From: Acidobacteriaceae bacterium
GTDB taxonomy: Bacteria > Acidobacteriota > Terriglobia > Terriglobales > Acidobacteriaceae
NCBI GenBank assembly: GCA_003139095.1
Contig: PLHW01000062.1
Location: forward strand, 124,001 to 188,000
Length of the DNA stretch: 64,000 nucleotides
Direction of reading: 5' to 3'
Part shown: positions 59,456-64,000 of the stretch, one piece after another
Layout of the letters: every line of letters starts with the position of its first letter
Numbering within the stretch: position 1 is the stretch's first letter
Translations under genes and position numbers: made by a program
The notes under the pieces: generated by a model
Seen by the model: only the letters and a program-made list of their open reading frames with translations
Databases searched by the model: none
What the model was told of the DNA's origin: nothing

Positions 59456-62074
59456 TTGGCCATCAAACTGAAAATCCCGGGAGCACGCACTGGCAAAGCC
59501 GGCAGCAAGGGGCGCAGGCTGTCCAAAGACCCGGTGGTGCATTATGCCTTCCTTGCCTTCCTAAGCGTGGCGCTGCTGGTGAGCGGAGTTTTTGCCTACT
59601 GGTATGTAAAGTACGACCGAATTATTGAAGAGCGATTCCGAGGACCGGTGTTTGCGACTTCGGCGACGATCTATGCCGGGCCGCAGGTGGTGCGGGTTGG
59701 GTCGAAGTACACGATTGCCGGGATAGCGACGGAACTGCGGCGGGCCGGCTACAGCGAAAAAGAGGGCGAGTCGCCTCTCGGCAGCTTTCGCGCGCACGGC
59801 GGCAACATCGAAGTGATGCCGGGGCCGGAGTCGTATCACAGCCCGGAGCCGGCGACCATCACGGTGGCCGACGGCGCGGTCAGCGAAATCCTGAGCCGGT
59901 CGGCCGGCGATCTGGAGGCCTACGAGCTCGAGCCAGAACCCATCTCTTCTCTGTTCGACGCCGAACAGCGCTCCAAGCGCCAACTTGTGAAGTACGACGA
60001 AATTCCGAAAGTGATGGTCGAGGCGGTGACCTCGATCGAAGACCGGCGCTTCTTCCAGCATGGCGGCGTGAATTTTATGCGACTGGTGGAGGCGGCATGG
60101 GTCGACGTCACCCATCAGCGGCACCAGCAGGGCGGATCGACGATTACGATGCAGCTTTCGCGCGCGTTCTTTCTGAGCCCGGAGAAGACGTTTAAGCGGA
60201 AGATGATCGAGATGCTGATCGCGGTGGAACTGGAACAGAAGTTCACCAAGCAGCAGATCTTCGAGTTTTACGCTAACCGCGTCGATCTGGGGCAGCGCGG
60301 GTCGTTTACGATTTCCGGCCTGGCGGAGGGCGCGCATTCCTACTTCAATAAAGACCTGAAAGACATCACATTGCCCGAGGCGGCGCTGCTGGCGGGAATG
60401 ATCCAGGCGCCGAGTTATCTGTCGCCCTACCGGCATCCGGAGCGGGCGCTGGAACGGCGGAATACGGTGATCGAGGCAATGGTCGAGACCGGCGACATCA
60501 CGCGCGCGCAAGCGGACAAGGCCAAAGCCACACCGCTGAAACTGGCGCCTCCGAACGTGGAGGCGAGCGACGCGCCGTATTTTGTCGACATGGTGCGAGA
60601 CACCGTGCTCAGCAAACTGAACGAACGCGAAATCAACGACCAGGAGTACCGCATCTATACGACGCTCGATCCGGACTTGCAGCGGGCGGCGGCGCAGGCG
60701 ATCGAAGAGGGCACTAAGATTGTCGACGAGCAAGTCACCAGGATGCGCACGAGGCGCAAGCTGATTTCAAAGGGCAAGTACGAAACGACGGTGCTGCCCG
60801 GCCCGCAGGCGCAAATGGCGCTGGTGGCGATGGACCCGCACACGGGCGAGATCAAGGCGCTGGTGGGTGGACGGAATTACGGGATGAGCCAGTTGAATCA
60901 CGCGCTGGCCAAACGGCCGACCGGATCGATCTTCAAGCCGTTTGTGTATGCGGCCGCGATGAACACGGCGATTGATGGATCGACCTCAGTGATTACGCCG
61001 GCGTCGCTGGTGGCGGATCAGCCGTCGACGTTCGCCTATGGCGACCAGATTTACGAGCCGCGAAATTACAAAGAGGAGTATCACGGCGACGTGACGCTGC
61101 GCTATGCGCTGGCGCTCTCGCTGAATAATGCGACGGTAAAGGTGGCCGAAGAAGTCGGATACGACAAAGTTGCGGAATTGGCCAGGGCGGCGGGAATTGC
61201 CTCGGTAAAGGCCACGCCGGCCATGGCGCTTGGCGCCTACGATGCGACGCCGGTGGATATGGCGGCGGCATACACTACGTTTGCCAACGGAGGCGTGCGG
61301 CTGTCGCCGCTGTTTGTCAACTCGGTGCGCAATTCCAAGGGCGACATTGTCGTGAACTTTGGCACCGACCGCAAAGAAGTGCTGGACCCGCGCGTTGCGT
61401 TTGTGATGACGACCATGCTGGAGGGGCCCGTCAACTTCGGCACGGCCTATGGTGTGCGGCAGCGCGGCTTTACCGCGCCGGCGGCGGGCAAGACTGGCAG
61501 CTCGCATGACGGCTGGTTTGCGGGCTATACCAGCAACCTGCTGTGCATCGTGTGGGTGGGATACGACGATTACAGCGATCTGCGGCTGAGCGGAGCGCAA
61601 ACGGCCGCGCCGATCTGGGCGGAGTTTATGAAGAAGGCGATCGCGCTGCCTGAGTACGCCGATGTGAAGGACTTCCGGCAACCGGAAGGCGTGATCGACG
61701 TGCAACTCGACAAGGTCACGAACCGGCTGGCGACGCCCTCCTGCCCGGACGATTACACGATTGCCTTCGTCGCGGGAACGGAGCCGCGCGATACCTGCGA
61801 TCAGCCGAGCGCGGTGCAAGGCTTCTTCTCGCGCATTTTTGGCGGAAGCCAGGAAAAGGCGCCGCTGCCGCCGCCGACCACCAATGGACCAACGACCGCG
61901 AATGCCGGGAACACGGAGGCGGCGGGCGGTGTCCAAAACGAACAAGAGGTGAAGAAGAAGAAAGGCATCTTTGGCAAGATTGCAGATGCGTTCCGGGGGG
62001 ATGGCGGCCACAAGGATGACAAAAACGACCCGGCAGCGTCTAAACCTGCGGCCAATGGAGCTCCACCTCCATAA
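59456..62074 (+). CDS. Bifunctional penicillin-binding protein (PBP1B type)
   Basis: 872 residues from TTG 59456. A basic cytoplasmic tail precedes one membrane span near 28-48 (AFLAFLSVALLVSGVFAYW). A UB2H-like domain follows (ATSATIYAGPQVVRVGSKYT), as in PBP1B. GT51 glycosyltransferase: SIEDRRFFQHGGVN near 195, QQGGSTITMQLSRAFF near 222. Transpeptidase: KRPTGSIFKPF near 486 with the catalytic Ser (SxxK), SLNN near 558 (SxN) and GKTGSS near 678 (KTG). The C-terminus is Pro/Asn-rich and ends in a basic helix. Makes and cross-links peptidoglycan. Confidence 0.94.
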   Translation: MAIKLKIPGARTGKAGSKGRRLSKDPVVHYAFLAFLSVALLVSGVFAYWYVKYDRIIEERFRGPVFATSATIYAGPQVVRVGSKYTIAGIATELRRAGYSEKEGESPLGSFRAHGGNIEVMPGPESYHSPEPATITVADGAVSEILSRSAGDLEAYELEPEPISSLFDAEQRSKRQLVKYDEIPKVMVEAVTSIEDRRFFQHGGVNFMRLVEAAWVDVTHQRHQQGGSTITMQLSRAFFLSPEKTFKRKMIEMLIAVELEQKFTKQQIFEFYANRVDLGQRGSFTISGLAEGAHSYFNKDLKDITLPEAALLAGMIQAPSYLSPYRHPERALERRNTVIEAMVETGDITRAQADKAKATPLKLAPPNVEASDAPYFVDMVRDTVLSKLNEREINDQEYRIYTTLDPDLQRAAAQAIEEGTKIVDEQVTRMRTRRKLISKGKYETTVLPGPQAQMALVAMDPHTGEIKALVGGRNYGMSQLNHALAKRPTGSIFKPFVYAAAMNTAIDGSTSVITPASLVADQPSTFAYGDQIYEPRNYKEEYHGDVTLRYALALSLNNATVKVAEEVGYDKVAELARAAGIASVKATPAMALGAYDATPVDMAAAYTTFANGGVRLSPLFVNSVRNSKGDIVVNFGTDRKEVLDPRVAFVMTTMLEGPVNFGTAYGVRQRGFTAPAAGKTGSSHDGWFAGYTSNLLCIVWVGYDDYSDLRLSGAQTAAPIWAEFMKKAIALPEYADVKDFRQPEGVIDVQLDKVTNRLATPSCPDDYTIAFVAGTEPRDTCDQPSAVQGFFSRIFGGSQEKAPLPPPTTNGPTTANAGNTEAAGGVQNEQEVKKKKGIFGKIADAFRGDGGHKDDKNDPAASKPAANGAPPP

Positions 62075-62111
62075 GGCGGTAATCACGTAACTCTGTTTCC
62101 AGGAGGTCGCT

Positions 62112-62948
62112 ATGCGGTCCTCGCAACTGGCAATGCCGTTCGGTATTGCGCTGTCCACTCTCGCTTGTCTTGTCCTGCTTTTTTCCATTGCCGCGCCGCT
62201 CGGTGCGCAAAATTCAGAACAACTCGAGGTCGGGCCGCCGCCGCTGCACCGCGTCGAACCGCCCGCGGCGGGCGCAACGGCTAAGGAACTCGAAATCCAG
62301 GGAGACGACCTGGAGTCGAACAAGAATTACCTTGACGCCATTGACTATTACCAGGCAGCACTGAAAAAGGATCCTGCCAGCGCCGTGCTGGTGAACAAAG
62401 TGGGCATGTCGCAGTTGCTACTGCGGCGATACAAAGATGCGCGCAAGAGTTTTGAGCGCGCCATCCGGCTGGACAAGAAATATGCCAACGCGTATGCGAA
62501 CCTGGGCGTGGTGTATTACGAGGATGGAAGCTGCGGGAAGGCCGTTAAATATTATGATCTGGCGATTGGGCTCGACGGCGACGAGGCCGTTTTCTACAAC
62601 AACCGGGCGGCGGCTTTGTTCGTCAAGAAGGATTTCGAGAAAGCGATGGCCGACTACAACAAGGCGCTGCAACTCGACCCGGATATTTTTGAGCGCGCTG
62701 TGCGCGGCGGCGGCGTGCAGGCCAAGCTGCCATCGCCGGAGGACATCGCCCACTATGACTATGTGCTGGCCAAGATTTACGCGCGCAATGGGGCGGCCGA
62801 GCGTTCCTTGCACTACTTAAAGAAGGCGATGGAAGAGGGGTATAAAGACATCAAGGACGTGTATAAAGACAACGAGTTCAGTACGGTGCGGAAGGATCCG
62901 CGTTTTGCGGAGTTGATGGCGTCGAAGCCGGTGGTGCTCCAAAATTGA
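62112..62948 (+). CDS. Exported TPR protein
   Basis: 278 residues; AGGAGGT five bases before ATG. Signal peptide ALSTLACLVLLFSIAAPLGA. From residue ~60 four TPR units: LEIQGDDLESNKNYLDAIDY, VNKVGMSQLLLRRYKDARKS, NLGVVYYEDGSCGKAVKYYD and NNRAAALFVKKDFEKAMADY. The C-terminal part has KKAMEEGYKDIKDVYKD. It lies 37 bases after the PBP gene, so it may be a partner of it, for example a scaffold, but this is inference. Confidence 0.88.
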   Translation: MRSSQLAMPFGIALSTLACLVLLFSIAAPLGAQNSEQLEVGPPPLHRVEPPAAGATAKELEIQGDDLESNKNYLDAIDYYQAALKKDPASAVLVNKVGMSQLLLRRYKDARKSFERAIRLDKKYANAYANLGVVYYEDGSCGKAVKYYDLAIGLDGDEAVFYNNRAAALFVKKDFEKAMADYNKALQLDPDIFERAVRGGGVQAKLPSPEDIAHYDYVLAKIYARNGAAERSLHYLKKAMEEGYKDIKDVYKDNEFSTVRKDPRFAELMASKPVVLQN

Positions 62949-63047
62949 TTGCCGAGAAAAATTTTTCCGGGCCGCGAAACTTTCCCGATGCGGCCGTGTT
63001 TGTGCCGATAACGCTCCTGAAAGCATAACGGTGAGTAAGGAGAAACC

Positions 63048-63094
63048 CCCACCGGTTGCGAACCCGAGCACGCCCCAAGCAAGCAACCGGTGGG
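63048..63094. repeat. 12-bp inverted repeat, possibly a terminator or RNA element
   Basis: CCCACCGGTTGC and GCAACCGGTGGG pair perfectly around a 23-base loop. There is no T-tract. Lies 100 bases after the TPR gene. Confidence 0.55.
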
Positions 63095-63106
63095 ATAAGA
63101 GACAGG

Positions 63107-63253
63107 TTTCAAAGTTTCAAGGTCTGAAGGTTTCAAGGCCGGAAGGTCTTAAGGTCCAAACTTGTCCCGCTGCGCTCCAAGCCTTGAACTGTTAAAACTT
63201 TGAAACGTTGAAACTTTGAAGCCTTGAAACCTTGGAGCATTGAAACCTTGAAT
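63107..63253. repeat. Low-complexity TTTGAAAC/CTTGAAAC repeats
   Basis: A run of degenerate units such as GTTTCAAAG, GTCTGAAGG, TTTGAAACG and CTTGAAACC in both orientations, up to the 3' end of kdsC. Typical of slippage-born filler; it could fold, as sense and reverse units coexist. Confidence 0.6.
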
Positions 63254-63876
63254 CAACCGCGCTCTATATAATCCTCCACCGCTTTCTTCCATTTTCCTTG
63301 CGCTTTGAGGATGTATTCGACCGCGTCGCGCGCGGCGCCCTCGCCTCCGGCATGAGGAGTGATCCAATGCGCTTCGGCCTTCACTTCGGGCCGCGCGTTT
63401 TTCACCGCGATCGCCAGCCCGCACTTGCGCATCACCGGCAGGTCAATTACATCGTCCCCAACGAACGCCGCTTCCGCGGCGGCGATGCCGTCCTTATCGA
63501 GAATCTGGCGGAAGGCTCCAGCCTTGTCTTGAATGCCCTGATGCACGTGGTCCATCTTGAGGTCGCGCGCGCGCAGCGCCACCGTTTCCGAAACGCGCTT
63601 GGTGATCAATCCCGTCTTGATGCCCGCCAGCCGCGCCAGCGAAATCGCCGTGCCGTCGTGCGCGTGAAAGCCCTTCGCCTCAATCAGCGTTGTGCTCTGG
63701 AATCCGAAACCGCTCTCACCGGTCTTTTGGGCGGAGCGCTCCATAAGTGTGTTGGACGAGCCAGGGAGCGCCTGCGCGCCGCCGGGAGCGGGAAAAATCC
63801 AGATTTTGCCGTCGGTGAGAACGCCATCCACATCGAAAAGGATGAGCTTGATTTTGCGCGCGCGAAGTTTTGACAT
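63253..63876 (-). CDS. kdsC: KDO 8-phosphate phosphatase (HAD family)
   Basis: 207 residues from ATG 63874-63876. LILFDVDGVLTDGKIW near residue 11 (catalytic Asp pair DVD), GFHAHDGTAISLARLAGIKT near 67, LITKRVSETVALRARDL near 89, HQGIQDKAGAFRQIL near 110 and AFVGDDVIDLPVMRKCGLAIAV near 134 (metal-binding DD). This is KdsC of lipopolysaccharide core synthesis. Compared with E. coli it has an extra ~25 residues after DGKIW (FPAPGGAQALPGSS and onward). The promoter lies immediately upstream so the mRNA would be almost leaderless. Confidence 0.9.
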   Translation of the reverse strand: MSKLRARKIKLILFDVDGVLTDGKIWIFPAPGGAQALPGSSNTLMERSAQKTGESGFGFQSTTLIEAKGFHAHDGTAISLARLAGIKTGLITKRVSETVALRARDLKMDHVHQGIQDKAGAFRQILDKDGIAAAEAAFVGDDVIDLPVMRKCGLAIAVKNARPEVKAEAHWITPHAGGEGAARDAVEYILKAQGKWKKAVEDYIERG

Positions 63877-63883
63877 CGGTCGA

Positions 63884-63912
63884 GATTCTAACATCCGCCT
63901 TTTGTTAGAATC
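63884..63912. promoter_or_regulatory. Mirror-symmetric bidirectional promoter
   Basis: GATTCTAACA and TGTTAGAATC are perfect inverted repeats nine bases apart. Read outward on each strand each gives TG-N-TAGAAT, an extended -10. One copy (63893-63884, minus) serves kdsC, the other (63903-63912, plus) the gene at 63943. Confidence 0.65.
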
Positions 63913-63942
63913 ACAGTTTCTCCAACAGTTCAGAGGAGGTCC

Positions 63943-64000
63943 TTGTACCAATACCTGGAAAGCCGTGTCAGCCAATCGGTGCGCGACTTTTTGCGCCGCG
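63943..64000 (+). CDS. Start of a truncated gene at the window edge
   Basis: TTG 63943 with GAGGAGG five bases upstream and 19 residues before the window ends: MYQYLESRVSQSVRDFLRR. The frame has no stop. The N-terminus resembles arginyl-tRNA synthetase starts (MY-x-LE-x-V), but 19 residues cannot prove that. Its promoter is the right half of the symmetric element. Confidence 0.6.
   Translation, partial: MYQYLESRVSQSVRDFLRR

Overview
The window looks like chromosomal DNA from an uncultured or environmental member of the Acidobacteriota (Terriglobia, Koribacter/Sulfotelmatobacter-like). This is an inference from content: high GC, two Ser/Thr kinases fused to TPR ectodomains, a very large Asp-box (VPS10/sortilin-like) exported protein, PEGA and PilZ proteins, a KdsC with a long insert, and short dispersed repeats ending in GCTCAGGATGACA. 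No rRNA, tRNA or CRISPR array was found.

Layout. 1-4.5 kb: end of a GNAT-like gene, two perfect parS-like palindromes, then an accessory patch with hicA and higA remnants, an intact hicB, and a cassette of candidate restriction endonuclease, cytosine-5 methyltransferase and convergent Vsr nickase, followed by a decayed REP-associated transposase. 4.5-5.6 kb: a small membrane protein and a cluster of palindromes and tandem repeats. 5.6-18.9 kb: central carbon metabolism. A DHOD-like gene and pyruvate:ferredoxin oxidoreductase point left; a porin-like outer-membrane protein, a PEGA lipoprotein-like/exported protein, two MFS carboxylate-type transporters and acetyl-CoA synthetase point right. 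The divergent promoter region holds two GTGA-N6-TCAC sites of the CRP/FNR type. This reads as a carboxylate uptake and activation module.

19-35 kb: signalling and envelope genes (receiver-PilZ-PilZ protein, a 75-residue protein with its own promoter and terminator, DUF4126 protein, two kinase-TPR proteins flanking ribBA and a dehydrogenase, a MerR regulator, the Asp-box giant, YtxH and DUF948-like proteins). 35-45 kb: zinc-ribbon protein, SDR, exported TPR protein, a purC-cvpA-Fis-like operon, a RelE/RHH toxin-antitoxin pair with a clear promoter-operator, and smc with a large disordered insert.

45.8-64 kb: Tat-exported flavin amine oxidase, an AT-rich 66-bp repeat, ispA, an atypical receiver protein, xseB, a homocysteine methyltransferase/MTHFR fusion, a Phd/RelE pair, a lipoprotein beta-propeller, an outer-membrane protein, an APC permease, proS, a DUF4845 protein, PBP1B-type peptidoglycan synthase, an exported TPR protein, and kdsC transcribed away from a truncated gene at the right edge through a symmetric bidirectional promoter.

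The most interesting items are the R-M-Vsr cassette with an unfamiliar PD-(D/E)xK-like protein, the paired parS sites, the CRP/FNR-type control region between nifJ and the porin, the RibBA whose second domain has lost its active-site segment, and the mirror-symmetric promoter at the right end that leaves kdsC nearly leaderless.
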